Shown: positions 17,908 through 27,620, counted from the stretch's first letter. The stretch is DNA of 64,000 nt from Eubacteriales bacterium (GCA_021373115.1 JAJFTI010000010.1:1-64000); one strand, 5' to 3'. Notes: generated by a model from the sequence alone, not told the origin. Numbers and translations are program-made.

Positions 17908-20619
17908 TTGGCATCCAAAGCGAGCACCGAAAAAACCGGCGGCCGAAAGTCCGCTTCCGTGCAGGACGACGCGCGCTCCGAAGAACGCAGCGCTTCCGAA
18001 GTCAGCGGCATCCTCCTGATTGCCGGTGGGATTCTCACTGCAGCATATCTGTTTTTCTCCGCAACCGGATACCTTGGCGAGGTGCTTGGAAAAGCGCTGT
18101 TCGGCCTGATCGGGATTATTGCGTATGCGCTGCCTGTTCTTCTGATCGCCGTTGGCGTGCTGTTCGTTCGCGGCAGCGCAACCGGGCGGCTCGCAGGCTC
18201 CGGCTGGTACCTGCTGCTTGGTATTCTCGCGCTGGTCACTCTGTTTCAAACACTCCGCGACACGCCGTATGAAGGCGTTGACTACATGAAATATCTAAGC
18301 GACGCGTACAGCGTCGGTCAGGTTGCGCGCGTCGGCGGCGGCTTTATCGGCGCGGTCCTGAGCTATCCGCTGCTGTTGCTCGGCGGAAAGACGCTCGCGT
18401 ATATCTCCAGCATTGCGCTCATTCTTGTTTGTGTGATCGCAATTACCGGCTTTTCGCTGAACCGTACGCTAAAGAAGATGCGTTCCGGCGTTTCAACCGC
18501 CGTCGAACGTTCCCACGGCTTGCAGTCGGAACGGTCGAAATCGGAATTTACGCTTTCGCTGGAGGGGGAAGATGCTCCCATAACCGTCCGGGGAAAACAG
18601 CTGCCCTCCGCGGAGGATATCCTTGAGATTCCCGTTGCAAAAGGCAAAGGAAAACGCGCGCAGCCGCCTCAGGAACCGGAGCTGGATCTGTTTGAAAAGC
18701 CTTCGAAGTCAAAAAAGAAGGCCGTGTCACAGCAGACGCCGCCCGAACTGAAGGCCTTTGGCGAACAGACCGGCGGTTTTCGAACCAAAACAGGTGAACG
18801 TGCGAAGCCAAGGCAACCGGAAGTTGTAACAAGCGATATCTGGAACGACATGGATTTCGAGCCGCAGGACGACGTTCCGCTCGTTGTGCGGTCTGCCCGC
18901 CCGGGCGACATGCCGAAGCCGGTCGTCCAGTTGCCGGATCCGACTCCGCTGTTCGGCACGCAGCCTGTTAAGCCCGCCTCGAAAGCATCCGGCAAACCCG
19001 CCGCTTCTTCCGGCGCGGGAAAAAAGGAGTCCGGCCCTGCGCGCCAGCCCGGCGTAAAAACACAGCCGGTACCCAAACCGAAAAGACCGCCGGAGGTCAC
19101 GTTTGGCGCAGGCGAATACGTTCCCCCTTCCATCGAGCTGCTCAACCGTCCCGGCGCAAAAGCGAATGACGAATCCGAATCGCCGGAGGATAAGGCGCGT
19201 ATTCTGATTCAAACGCTGCAGAGTTTCCGCATCAGCGCGCAGGTCACGAATATCGTCGTCGGCCCGGCGCTCACGCGCATTGAGATCCAGCCCGCGCCGG
19301 GAACGCGAATTTCGCGGATTACGGCGCTGCAAAACGATATCACCATGGCGCTTGCCGCGCCGCGCCTGCGCATGGAAGCGCCAATCCCCGGCAAAAATGC
19401 CATTGGCGTGGAAATTCCGAATAAGAGCTCCGCGTTCGTTGTCCTGCGGGACATTATCGAGAGCCGTGAATTCCGCTCAAGCGAATCCCCCATCACCATG
19501 GCGTTTGGCCGGGAAGCAAGCGGTAAAATTATCGTTGCGGATTTGGCCAAGATGCCGCATCTGCTCATTGCGGGCGCAACCGGCTCCGGCAAGAGCGTGT
19601 GCATCAACGATATTATCGTCAGCATGGTCTATAAATCGTCGCCGGACGACGTACGGTTCATCCTTGTCGATCCGAAGCGCGTGGAAATGTCCATGTACGG
19701 CTCTTTGCCGCATCTGCTGATTCCGGTTGTCACGGAGTCCAAGAAGGCCGCGGGCGCCATGCGCTGGGCGGTCAACGAGATGACGCGCCGCTATAAGCTG
19801 TTTGCCGAGGTCGGCGCGCGCAGTCTGGAGAAATACAACGAAAAGGTCGCCGGAACGGAAGAACATCTGCCGCGTATTGTCATTATTATCGACGAGCTGG
19901 CCGATCTTATGGGAGTTGCACCGGAGGATGTTGAGGATAGCATCCAGCGCATTGCGCAATTGGGCCGTGCGGCGGGCGTCCATCTGATCCTTGCGACACA
20001 GCGGCCGGACGCAACCGTCATTACGGGGCTGATTAAGGCAAATATCAATTCCCGTGCGGCGTTTGCCGTCAACTCCGCAACCAACAGCCGTATCATTTTA
20101 GATATGAGCGGCGCGGAAAAACTCCTCGGGCAGGGCGACATGCTCTTCCATCCGGACGGGTCTGCAAAACCGACACGCCTGCAATGTTCCTATATTTCGG
20201 ACGAGGAAGTGGAACGCATCGTTCAGTATTTTAAGGAGAAATCGCGGCCGGCATTCAACAATCAGATTTTGGCCGATGTTTCCACCATGGAGAAATCCGG
20301 TGCAACCGGCGGCGTATTCGGCGAAGGCAAGCAGGAGGACGAACTGCTCGGCGAGGCGGTTCGCGTGGTATTCGAGCACGGCCAAGCCAGTACCAGCATG
20401 ATTCAACGGAGGCTCCGCGTCGGTTACGGCCGCGCTTCCCGCCTCATCGACATCATGGAGCAGAAAGGCTATGTCGGCGGCTTCAACGGCAGCAAAGCGC
20501 GCGAAGTACTGATCAAACGGCATGAAATCGAAGAGCTCTTTGGCAGTGAAATACCGGTTGTAGACCCGCCGCAGCGCGAGCCCAATCCGATGAGCGCCTT
20601 CTACAGCGACAGGGACTGA
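17908..20619 (+). CDS. ftsK: DNA translocase FtsK/SpoIIIE
   Basis: Pumps chromosome DNA through the closing septum. About 900 residues: four membrane segments between residues 30 and 185, a long Pro/Lys-rich linker (about 190-420), the RecA-like motor with GATGSGKSVCIND (Walker A) and VIIIDELADLM (Walker B), LATQRPDATVITGLIKANI, and a C-terminal winged-helix gamma domain that reads KOPS/SRS sites. Both possible starts are TTG (17896 and 17908). The ribosome site AAAGGA at 17890-17895 touches the first, so the second, 12 bases downstream, is preferred. It heads an ftsK-rimO-pgsA-cinA run. Confidence 0.95.
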   Translation: MASKASTEKTGGRKSASVQDDARSEERSASEVSGILLIAGGILTAAYLFFSATGYLGEVLGKALFGLIGIIAYALPVLLIAVGVLFVRGSATGRLAGSGWYLLLGILALVTLFQTLRDTPYEGVDYMKYLSDAYSVGQVARVGGGFIGAVLSYPLLLLGGKTLAYISSIALILVCVIAITGFSLNRTLKKMRSGVSTAVERSHGLQSERSKSEFTLSLEGEDAPITVRGKQLPSAEDILEIPVAKGKGKRAQPPQEPELDLFEKPSKSKKKAVSQQTPPELKAFGEQTGGFRTKTGERAKPRQPEVVTSDIWNDMDFEPQDDVPLVVRSARPGDMPKPVVQLPDPTPLFGTQPVKPASKASGKPAASSGAGKKESGPARQPGVKTQPVPKPKRPPEVTFGAGEYVPPSIELLNRPGAKANDESESPEDKARILIQTLQSFRISAQVTNIVVGPALTRIEIQPAPGTRISRITALQNDITMALAAPRLRMEAPIPGKNAIGVEIPNKSSAFVVLRDIIESREFRSSESPITMAFGREASGKIIVADLAKMPHLLIAGATGSGKSVCINDIIVSMVYKSSPDDVRFILVDPKRVEMSMYGSLPHLLIPVVTESKKAAGAMRWAVNEMTRRYKLFAEVGARSLEKYNEKVAGTEEHLPRIVIIIDELADLMGVAPEDVEDSIQRIAQLGRAAGVHLILATQRPDATVITGLIKANINSRAAFAVNSATNSRIILDMSGAEKLLGQGDMLFHPDGSAKPTRLQCSYISDEEVERIVQYFKEKSRPAFNNQILADVSTMEKSGATGGVFGEGKQEDELLGEAVRVVFEHGQASTSMIQRRLRVGYGRASRLIDIMEQKGYVGGFNGSKAREVLIKRHEIEELFGSEIPVVDPPQREPNPMSAFYSDRD

Positions 20620-20645
20620 ACTATCTTTTCCAAAGGAGCGACCAT

Positions 20646-21941
20646 ATGGCGACCATTGGCGTGATCTCGCTCGGCTGCGCTAAAAACCAGGTGGATACGG
20701 AGCGCATGCTGGGTTTGCTGACCGGAGCGGGACACGGGCTGACAAACGACCCCGCCGAGGCGGATATCCTGATCGTAAACACCTGCGGATTCATTGAAAG
20801 CGCCAAGCAGGAGTCCATCAACGCCATACTCGAAATGGCGCAGTATAAAAACAGCGGGCGTTGCAAGCGCCTTGTCGTGACCGGTTGCCTTTCGGAGCGT
20901 TATCGCAGGGAGCTGGCGGAAGCGATGCCGGAAATCGATCTGCTGCTCGGCGTTCGGGAATACGAAACCCTTCCCCGATTGCTCGGCGGAGCGGCGGATG
21001 CGCCGCACTGCGGACCGGGCACGTCGCGCGTGCTGACCACGCCGCCCTATCGCGCCTATCTGCGCATTGCGGACGGTTGCGACAACCGATGCGCCTATTG
21101 CGCAATTCCGCTGATTCGCGGCAATCTCAAAAGCGAGCCGCTTGAGGAGCTTGTGGACGAAGCGAAGCGCCTTGCCGGCGGCGGCGTACGCGAGCTGACC
21201 CTGATTGCGCAGGATACCTCCGGTTACGGAAGAGATCGATATGGAGCGCCGAAGCTCCTCGACCTCCTTGACCGGCTGGAGCGTATCGACGGCATTCACT
21301 GGCTCCGCGTGCTCTACACCTATCCGGATACGGTTTCGCCGGAGCTGATCGACCGCTTCCGCGCGGGCGGCAAAATCGTTCCCTATCTGGATATGCCGCT
21401 GCAGCACACGGAGGACGAAATGCTCCGCGCCATGCGCCGCAGAGGCGACCAGGCACATATACGCGGGATTTTGGAGTATGTGGAAACACATGCGCCGGAA
21501 TTCATGCTTCGAACCACGCTGATGGTCGGCTTTCCCGGCGAAACGGACGCGTTGTTTTCGCGCATGCTCCGCTTCATTCGTGAACATCCTTTCGACCGCG
21601 TCGGTGCGTTTGCCTTCTCGGCAGAGGAAGGAACGGCGGCAGCGAGCCTGCCGGACCAGGTGCCGGAGGAAGTACGCCAGGAGCGTCTCCAGATTCTTAT
21701 GGAAGCGCAGCGCGAGATTTCCCGCGCGCGGAACGAACGGCGGATCGGCCAGACCGTTGAGGTGCTCGTTGAAGGTACGGATGGCGCGCGCACCTATGGC
21801 CGAAGCTACGCGGAAGCGCCGGATGTGGACGGAAAAGTATACCTGACGAACGCAGCGGATCTTCCCGCGGGAACTTTCGTTCCGGTGCGCCTTACGCAGG
21901 CCGGTGAATACGATATGTTCGGTGAGCGGCTGCCCCTGTAG
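20646..21941 (+). CDS. rimO: Ribosomal protein S12 methylthiotransferase RimO
   Basis: Radical-SAM enzyme that methylthiolates an Asp of ribosomal protein S12. 431 residues: the N-terminal MTTase domain begins GVISLGCAKNQVDTE with further cluster cysteines in NTCGFI and VTGCL; the radical-SAM motif is CDNRCAYCAIP; a TRAM domain closes the protein (QTVEVLVEG onwards). IADGCDNRC and the SLGCAKN form favour RimO over MiaB. AAAGGAG stands 7 bases before the ATG, 27 bases after ftsK. Confidence 0.95.
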   Translation: MATIGVISLGCAKNQVDTERMLGLLTGAGHGLTNDPAEADILIVNTCGFIESAKQESINAILEMAQYKNSGRCKRLVVTGCLSERYRRELAEAMPEIDLLLGVREYETLPRLLGGAADAPHCGPGTSRVLTTPPYRAYLRIADGCDNRCAYCAIPLIRGNLKSEPLEELVDEAKRLAGGGVRELTLIAQDTSGYGRDRYGAPKLLDLLDRLERIDGIHWLRVLYTYPDTVSPELIDRFRAGGKIVPYLDMPLQHTEDEMLRAMRRRGDQAHIRGILEYVETHAPEFMLRTTLMVGFPGETDALFSRMLRFIREHPFDRVGAFAFSAEEGTAAASLPDQVPEEVRQERLQILMEAQREISRARNERRIGQTVEVLVEGTDGARTYGRSYAEAPDVDGKVYLTNAADLPAGTFVPVRLTQAGEYDMFGERLPL

Positions 21942-21967
21942 TACGATTTAAAGGAAGAACAAGCTGA

Positions 21968-22558
21968 TTGGAAAAAGCAATGGAACAAATCAATCCGGTA
22001 AAGAAAAATAAGATGAATCTGCCGAACCGGCTGACGATTTTTCGAATGCTGCTCGTGCCGCTCCTGGTTGTCGTGTTTTCCTTTGAAGCATGGCTCCCGG
22101 GCTGGAACTATTGGGCGGCAGGCATCTTTTTCGTCGCGGACATGACGGACATTGTGGACGGTTATATCGCCCGGAAGAGAAACCAGATTACGAACTTCGG
22201 GAAGTTGATGGATCCCATTGCGGACAAGCTGCTGTTTTGTTCCGCATTCATCTCCATGACCTATAACGGGATGCTCAACCCCGTCCTCTGCATCATTTTC
22301 GTCGGGCGCGAAATCATTGTTTCCGGTTTTCGTCTTGTCACCGCGGGCAGCGGCAAGATCATTGCGGCAAACTGGCTTGGCAAGCTGAAATCAACGCTGC
22401 AGGTAATCGCCATTCTGGCGACCTTGCTGAAGAATCCCCTTTTCTCGATCTGGAATTTCCCGTTTGACTTCGGGGTCATGTGCACCGCGGCGGTGTTCAC
22501 GGTCTGGTCCGCGGTGGATTATATCCTGGCAAATAAAAACGCGGTGGACTGGAACTGA
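21968..22558 (+). CDS. pgsA: CDP-diacylglycerol-glycerol-3-phosphate 3-phosphatidyltransferase
   Basis: First step to phosphatidylglycerol in the membrane. About 196 residues with the CDP-alcohol phosphotransferase signature DGYIARKRNQITNFGKLMDPIADK, starting at DIVDG, and about five membrane segments. NLPNRLTIFRMLLVP is the typical N-terminus. The start is TTG at 21968, 10 bases after AAGGAAG; the ATG at 21980 is 22 bases away. Follows rimO by 26 bases. Confidence 0.93.
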   Translation: MEKAMEQINPVKKNKMNLPNRLTIFRMLLVPLLVVVFSFEAWLPGWNYWAAGIFFVADMTDIVDGYIARKRNQITNFGKLMDPIADKLLFCSAFISMTYNGMLNPVLCIIFVGREIIVSGFRLVTAGSGKIIAANWLGKLKSTLQVIAILATLLKNPLFSIWNFPFDFGVMCTAAVFTVWSAVDYILANKNAVDWN

Positions 22559-22659
22559 CCGCACTTTAAAAATCGCCGCCCTCCGCGCCGCGCGAATGCG
22601 CGGGCAATCATTGAATTTATGCGGAAAACCGCCGCTTTGGATAAGGAAGTGAACTCACT

Positions 22660-23892
22660 ATGATCGCAGAAATCGTCTCGGTCGGCACCGAACTTCTCAT
22701 GGGACAGGTTGTCAATACGGACGCGCAGTTCATCGCCCAGGGCCTTGCGCCGCTCGGGTTTCAAGTGTATTACCACACGACCGTCGGGGACAACGTAAAG
22801 CGGCTGACCGCCGTGGTGCATCAGGCGGTCGAGCGTTCGGATGTGGTCGTGTTTACCGGCGGGCTTGGCCCGACGGACGACGACCTGACCAAGGAAACCG
22901 TCGCCGCAGCGTTGGGGTTAACGGTGGAGCCAATTCCGGAAGAGGTCGAACGTCTGACGCAGCACTTTGCTTCCCGCGGGTACGAATTTACGCCCAACAA
23001 TCTCAAACAGGCAAGTTTCCCGAAGAGCGCTTTGATTCTGCCTAACGCGTTCGGCACGGCGCCGGGCTGCATTATGACCGCCGAAAATAAGACGGCGATC
23101 CTGCTCCCCGGTCCGCCGCGGGAGCTCTTCCCCATGTTTCAAAACCACGTCATGCCCTATCTGGAGCGGCTGAGCGGAAACAAACTCTATTCACGCGAGC
23201 TGCGCATTTTTGGCAAGGGCGAGTCGAGCGTTACCTACGAACTGCGGGACATCATCGAAAACCAAACGAATCCGACCGTCGCGCCCTATGTGAAAACCGG
23301 TGAAGTTACTTTGCGGGTGACCGCGCTCTGCCAGAACGACGCGGAGGGTGAAGCGCTTGCCCGGCCGATGATCGCCGCGATTCTCGAGCGGTTAGGTGAT
23401 GTTGTATATTCCACGGTTGGAGAATCCTTGCCGGAAACCTGCGCGCGCATGCTCACGGACGACCGGCAAACGCTCGCCGTTGCCGAAAGCTGCACGGGCG
23501 GACTGCTCGCCAGCGAGCTTGTCGCCATTCCCGGCTGTTCCAAATTTCTGCTCGAAGGCTGCGTCGCCTATTCGGACGCGGCGAAGGTGCGCCGCCTCGG
23601 CGTGAAGCAGGAAACCCTGGATGCGTTTGGCGCGGTCAGCGAGCAATGCGCACGGGAGATGGCGGAAGGTATCCGGGCTTCCTCGGGAGCCGGCTATGCG
23701 CTCGCGACAACGGGATTCGCCGGGCCGGACGGCGGAACGGATGAAAATCCGGTTGGAACGGTTTATATTGCCCTCGCAAGCCACAGCGGAACAGAAGTCA
23801 AGCACATCCGGCTCTTTGGCGAACGCGCCCGCATCCGTGAGATCGCCTGCCTGCATGCGTTTGACCTGCTCCGCAGAAAGCTCTGCCTGTAA
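22660..23892 (+). CDS. cinA: CinA: competence/damage-inducible protein with nicotinamide-nucleotide amidase domain
   Basis: 410 residues. The N-terminal half is the MoCF-like domain (VSVGTELLMGQVVNTD, TGGLGPTDDDLT), associated with ADP-ribose pyrophosphatase activity. The C-terminal half is the PncC amidase domain (AESCTGGLLASELV, ATTGFAGPDGG, NPVGTVYIA) that deamidates NMN. AAGGAAG stands 10 bases before the ATG. It precedes recA, the order seen in many Firmicutes, though recA has its own upstream region. Confidence 0.94.
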   Translation: MIAEIVSVGTELLMGQVVNTDAQFIAQGLAPLGFQVYYHTTVGDNVKRLTAVVHQAVERSDVVVFTGGLGPTDDDLTKETVAAALGLTVEPIPEEVERLTQHFASRGYEFTPNNLKQASFPKSALILPNAFGTAPGCIMTAENKTAILLPGPPRELFPMFQNHVMPYLERLSGNKLYSRELRIFGKGESSVTYELRDIIENQTNPTVAPYVKTGEVTLRVTALCQNDAEGEALARPMIAAILERLGDVVYSTVGESLPETCARMLTDDRQTLAVAESCTGGLLASELVAIPGCSKFLLEGCVAYSDAAKVRRLGVKQETLDAFGAVSEQCAREMAEGIRASSGAGYALATTGFAGPDGGTDENPVGTVYIALASHSGTEVKHIRLFGERARIREIACLHAFDLLRRKLCL

Positions 23893-23946
23893 CCATTCGC
23901 TCGTTTCGCTCCGGCGTTTGACGCGCGGAAAAAATCGCAAAAACGC

Positions 23947-23975
23947 TGTACGATGCGTCCCGTCTCGTGTATAAT
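23947..23975 (+). promoter_or_regulatory. Possible recA promoter
   Basis: TATAAT at 23970-23975 with a poor -35 candidate TGTACG at 23947-23952 (spacer 17). The -10 box is clear, the -35 weak. The leader to recA would be about 130 bases. Confidence 0.4.
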
Positions 23976-24072
23976 GGCAGAAGTGACATGCGATCAATTG
24001 TTCCCATCCGATAAGCACCACAGAACGTCACACCGCAGATTCGTATTGATGAATCTGGAATAGATACCCGAT

Positions 24073-24086
24073 CGAACGATAGATTG
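24073..24086 (+). promoter_or_regulatory. Degenerate LexA-box-like sequence before recA
   Basis: CGAACGATAGATTG resembles the Firmicute SOS box CGAAC-N4-GTTCG but its right arm is imperfect. It lies 24 bases upstream of the recA ATG. Weak evidence. Confidence 0.25.
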
Positions 24087-24109
24087 CAACAATCGAAAGG
24101 AACACCAAG

Positions 24110-25282
24110 ATGGTCGAAAAAGAAAAAGCGCTGGAGATTGCCCTCAGTCAAATCGAAAAACAGTTTGGCAAGGGCGCGATCATGAAGCTCGGCGACGCGG
24201 CTGCCCGCACGCCGGTTGCAACCATTTCAACGGGCTGTCTTCCGCTGGATTATGCGCTCGGCGTGGGCGGTATTCCGCGCGGCAGGGTTGTCGAGATCTT
24301 CGGGCCGGAATCCTCCGGTAAAACGACGATTGCGCTTCATATCGTTGCCGAAGCGCAGAAGACCGGCGGCACCGCCGCGTTCATCGATGCGGAACACGCG
24401 CTCGATCCCGTCTACGCGGAAGCGGTCGGCGTGAAGGTGGACGATCTCTACGTTTCCCAGCCGGATACCGGCGAACAGGCGCTCGAGATTACGGAAGCGC
24501 TTGTGCGCAGCGGCGCAATCGACGTGGTCGTCGTAGACTCCGTCGCCGCGCTCGTACCGAAGGCGGAAATCGAGGGAGACATGGGCGACGCGCACGTCGG
24601 CCTGCAGGCGCGGCTCATGAGCCAGGCGCTTCGAAAGCTCACCGGTGCGATCAATAAATCCAACACGGTCGTCATATTTATCAACCAGCTGCGTGAAAAG
24701 GTCGGCGTCATGTTTGGCAATCCCGAAACCACGCCGGGCGGCAAAGCGCTCAAGTTCTACGCAAGTGTGCGCCTGGATGTACGCCGGATCGACGCGCTGA
24801 AAAACGGCACGGATATCATTGGCAACCGCACGCGCGTCAAGGTCGTGAAAAACAAGGTCGCGCCGCCGTTTAAATCCGCGGAATTCGACATGCTCTATGG
24901 CGAAGGCATTTCCAAGGAAGGTTCGCTGGTCGATCTTGCAGTGGATAAAAAACTCATCGTCAAAAGCGGCGCCTGGTATGCCTACGGCGATATGCGCATT
25001 GCGCAGGGCCGCGACAATACGCGGCTGTTCCTCAAGGACAATCCGGAGTTCGCGCAGAAGCTCGAAAAGCAGCTTCGCGAGATCTTTGAGCAGGAACGCA
25101 AGCAGATTGTCGCCGACCAGGAAGCAAAACGCAAAGCGTCTCAAACCGCTTATGCGGCGTCCGGAGCGGCGCAGGCCGCGGCACAGACGGAGGTCAAGCG
25201 CCGTGCGGTTCCGGTTCCTGCCGCCGCCCCCGCAAGACCCGCTGAAGACTCGGAAAATCCGTTTTCTGAAACCGACGACTGA
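24110..25282 (+). CDS. recA: Recombinase RecA
   Basis: DNA strand-exchange ATPase and SOS co-protease. 390 residues: [13 protein letters not shown] (Walker A), the [15 protein letters not shown] element, loop 2 with [22 protein letters not shown], and an acidic C-terminal tail preceded by an unusually long Ala/Gln-rich stretch (about 345-380). AAAGGA stands 8 bases before the ATG. A strong terminator follows; recX is not adjacent. Confidence 0.98.
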   Translation: MVEKEKALEIALSQIEKQFGKGAIMKLGDAAARTPVATISTGCLPLDYALGVGGIPRGRVVEIFGPESSGKTTIALHIVAEAQKTGGTAAFIDAEHALDPVYAEAVGVKVDDLYVSQPDTGEQALEITEALVRSGAIDVVVVDSVAALVPKAEIEGDMGDAHVGLQARLMSQALRKLTGAINKSNTVVIFINQLREKVGVMFGNPETTPGGKALKFYASVRLDVRRIDALKNGTDIIGNRTRVKVVKNKVAPPFKSAEFDMLYGEGISKEGSLVDLAVDKKLIVKSGAWYAYGDMRIAQGRDNTRLFLKDNPEFAQKLEKQLREIFEQERKQIVADQEAKRKASQTAYAASGAAQAAAQTEVKRRAVPVPAAAPARPAEDSENPFSETDD

Positions 25283-25314
25283 TGTAAAGTCATTTCGAAC
25301 AAGCGTATGAAAAA

Positions 25315-25351
25315 GGCGCTGCCGGTGTTCCGGCAGCGTCTTTCGTTTTTT
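25315..25351. terminator. Bidirectional terminator after recA
   Basis: Stem GCTGCCGG / CCGGCAGC (25318-25325, 25330-25337), loop TGTT, T run to 25351 on the plus side and a T run on the minus side from AAAAAGG. Serves recA and the DUF3267 gene. Confidence 0.85.
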
Positions 25352-25357
25352 AAAAAA

Positions 25358-25918
25358 TTATCGGTTGGAATACAGCGTCATTCCCGTGCCCGTGTCGCGA
25401 ATCAATACCGCGTTCTGCGCGCGGACAATCTGCGCGCCTACATAGATATCCCCCGCCGCACCGGAGATGTTGACAATTTGAATGATGTAGAAAAACCAAA
25501 ACCACGATTCGTAGAACCGAATGTTGAGCACCGCCAGCACCGCGCCCAGCAGCACCACCGGCGCAAACGCGATCATCAGATATTGTCTCCTCCCAAATAG
25601 CGCGTCGCTGCCGGCATAGGCGTAGAGTCCCGTAAACCCGTAGCGCGGTTTCACCCCGGAAAAGCCCTTCATCAATATGCCGTGGATCAGCTCGTGCAGT
25701 ACCATATAAAGGAGGATGGAAACCAGCAGCAGTATCGTATTGATGATGGTTTGAATCCCCAGAAACAAATTCGTGAAAGGCGGGCAAATGGCAAACCCGA
25801 GCGCCGCCATACCGCAAAGGATGCCGAGCGCAAGAATATTGACAAGGATTGCTTCCTTACGGTTGCTCATCAGGTCGATCCGCTTGATTTCACGGTATCC
25901 TTGGGGAAGCTGTCTCAT
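25358..25918 (-). CDS. DUF3267 membrane metalloprotease-like protein
   Basis: 186 residues with four hydrophobic segments. The zinc-protease motif HELIHG (HExxH) sits at the end of the second segment, near residue 75, and a GAAGD sequence in the last third could supply another ligand. DUF3267 proteins look like site-2-type intramembrane proteases; no substrate is known. Its ATG overlaps the stop of the DUF2087 gene (ATGA), suggesting a two-gene unit in which a regulator and a membrane protease work together (inference). Confidence 0.8.
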   Translation of the reverse strand: MRQLPQGYREIKRIDLMSNRKEAILVNILALGILCGMAALGFAICPPFTNLFLGIQTIINTILLLVSILLYMVLHELIHGILMKGFSGVKPRYGFTGLYAYAGSDALFGRRQYLMIAFAPVVLLGAVLAVLNIRFYESWFWFFYIIQIVNISGAAGDIYVGAQIVRAQNAVLIRDTGTGMTLYSNR

Positions 25919-26196
25919 TCCCGTTCCTCTTTCTTTTCGGGATTACGCCAGTAGCGGCTTCCATCCCGAAGTCGAATCAGCCAGCCGCTTTCAATCAGCC
26001 CGCGGCGCAGAAGGAACAAATCGCCAAAGGTATGCCACGAAGCAAGAACCGCATTGACCTCGTGTTCGGAATAGTCCTTTCCGGGTGAGAATTTCTGCGC
26101 AAGATAGGCGTATACCTGATCCTGGACCGTTTTCTTGGCCGGCCAGAGCTTCAGTTTGCCTTCTTCGTCTAAAAATCGTTCGATTCCCTGCTGCAC
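25915..26196 (-). CDS. DUF2087 domain protein
   Basis: About 93 residues, with FLDEEGKLKLWPAKK and a C-terminal VNAVLASWHTFGDLFLLRRGLIESGWL, the DUF2087 pattern usually seen at the C-terminus of transcription regulators. Here it stands alone, without a DNA-binding helix-turn-helix in front. The GTG at 26196 has GGAGG 9 bases upstream and is preferred to the ATGs at 26214 and 26250. Coupled to the DUF3267 gene. Confidence 0.7.
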   Translation of the reverse strand: MQQGIERFLDEEGKLKLWPAKKTVQDQVYAYLAQKFSPGKDYSEHEVNAVLASWHTFGDLFLLRRGLIESGWLIRLRDGSRYWRNPEKKEERE

Positions 26197-26344
26197 TTGA
26201 CGCTTCCTCCGCATTCGCAGCGCCGCCAGATAACCGCTTTCAGCCTGCAATCATTCGTTTGCCGGTTCAGCGATCTGCATGGCGCCCGCTTCCTATGCAA
26301 TATTCTCACAAAACGCGGTAAAATTCAACCTTCGCCGCGTAGAG

Positions 26345-26363
26345 TTCGTGAATCGTTCACGAA
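26345..26363. promoter_or_regulatory. 19-bp perfect dyad, candidate operator
   Basis: TTCGTGAA-TCG-TTCACGAA lies in the divergent region between the DUF2087/DUF3267 unit and the zinc-ribbon gene. Arms of eight bases are perfect; there is no following T run, so it is not a terminator. Confidence 0.45.
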
Positions 26364-26447
26364 GGATCGGCGCATTCCACCCGTCCCCGCGGTAGTCAAA
26401 TCGTCTTTCCTATGGTATGATGACGTATCACCCGGCTGGGGGAACAC

Positions 26448-27116
26448 ATGAAATATATCGTTTGCCCTCGTTGCAGAAATCTAAATACCGGCTGCGCCGC
26501 TTTCTGCCTCTTTTGTGGAAATGCGCTTAAACGAAACGCTCTGCGCGTTCCGCGTGAATCCGCGGGCTTGCCACGCGTAAAAAGGACGATTGCCTTTCGT
26601 TTGCAAAGCGCGCTGTTTGTCCTTGCCGTGCTTACGGCGGCGGCGAGCGCGTTGTTTCCGTTCTTTTACCGGAGTAATTCCAATGCGATTACCGAAATCC
26701 CGCCGATTCTGCCGGTACCTGCTCCCTCAAGCGCGGAGAAGGACGGTTTTTCCAAGGCCAGCGGAACCTACGCCGTACTTCTTTACCTCTCGGACGTTCA
26801 AACGGACGACCCCGCTACGCAGTCCGCGGCGGACGAAATTGCCGGCAAGCGGTTTGACGGCGGCATTACCCTTTCGGTCGATTCCAGCGGAACCGGATCG
26901 ATTCAGATCGACCAGGCGTTTTTCTCGCCAAAGTCTATTGAAGTCACCGCGTTTCAGGATGAAAGCGGAACCCTTTCCGGGGATACGGTGTATGGTGTTG
27001 CGTTCCAGTCCGGTATGAGAATCTCGGTCGTATGCGTTTGTAAAAACGAATCGATCTCCGGATTCATCTGGCTCGACAGCGCAAAGTCTCATATAGAATT
27101 TCTTTATTTTGGCTGA
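26448..27116 (+). CDS. Zinc-ribbon single-pass membrane protein
   Basis: 222 residues. An N-terminal zinc ribbon with CPRCRN and CLFCGN, then one membrane segment (about 50-70), then an extracytoplasmic part of about 145 residues with a beta-rich pattern (GGITLSVDSSGTGSIQID). No known family was recognised. The ribosome site is poor (GGGGGA 4 bases before the ATG). Confidence 0.65.
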   Translation: MKYIVCPRCRNLNTGCAAFCLFCGNALKRNALRVPRESAGLPRVKRTIAFRLQSALFVLAVLTAAASALFPFFYRSNSNAITEIPPILPVPAPSSAEKDGFSKASGTYAVLLYLSDVQTDDPATQSAADEIAGKRFDGGITLSVDSSGTGSIQIDQAFFSPKSIEVTAFQDESGTLSGDTVYGVAFQSGMRISVVCVCKNESISGFIWLDSAKSHIEFLYFG

Positions 27117-27226
27117 TTCATTCCCGCCGGGCGTCATTCTTCCGCCGCATTGTCTTTGGGAATTTATCACGACCCATTCAGCAGAGAACCGGCAATCGCC
27201 TGATACGCAGAACGGAGGTTTAAATC

Positions 27227-27553
27227 ATGAAGTTGCTGCTTGCCATCGTACAAAACGATGATCAGAAGTCCCTGACCTACGCGTTGATCGAACGCAATAT
27301 CAGCGTAACGCGCATTGCCAGCACCGGCGGATTTCTGCGCGGCGGAAACTCCACCCTGATGATCGGCGTGGAATCCGACCGCTTGCCGGAAACGCTGGAG
27401 ATCATTCGGGAGCATTCCAGCCGAAGGCAGGTTGTCACCGTTCCCGCAACGGGTATTCCGCATAATATCGACAGCGTGACCATGCCGATTTCGGTTACGG
27501 TCGGCGGCGCAACCGTGTTTATTCTGGACGTGCAGGAAACCTATAAGTTCTAG
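27227..27553 (+). CDS. darA: Cyclic di-AMP receptor DarA (PII-like)
   Basis: 108 residues of the PII-like DUF970 family, which bind c-di-AMP as trimers. Diagnostic stretches are MKLLLAIVQNDD, TRIASTGGFLRGGNSTL and TVGGATVFILDV. GGAGG stands 8 bases before the ATG. The usual tmk/holB neighbours are absent here. Cytoplasmic signal receptor; downstream target unknown. Confidence 0.93.
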   Translation: MKLLLAIVQNDDQKSLTYALIERNISVTRIASTGGFLRGGNSTLMIGVESDRLPETLEIIREHSSRRQVVTVPATGIPHNIDSVTMPISVTVGGATVFILDVQETYKF

Positions 27554-27620
27554 TAAATTCCCCGTTCCGGCAGCGTGTCTGCCGAGTCTTCGCAAATTAA
27601 GGTTTGGATCAGACATTTTT

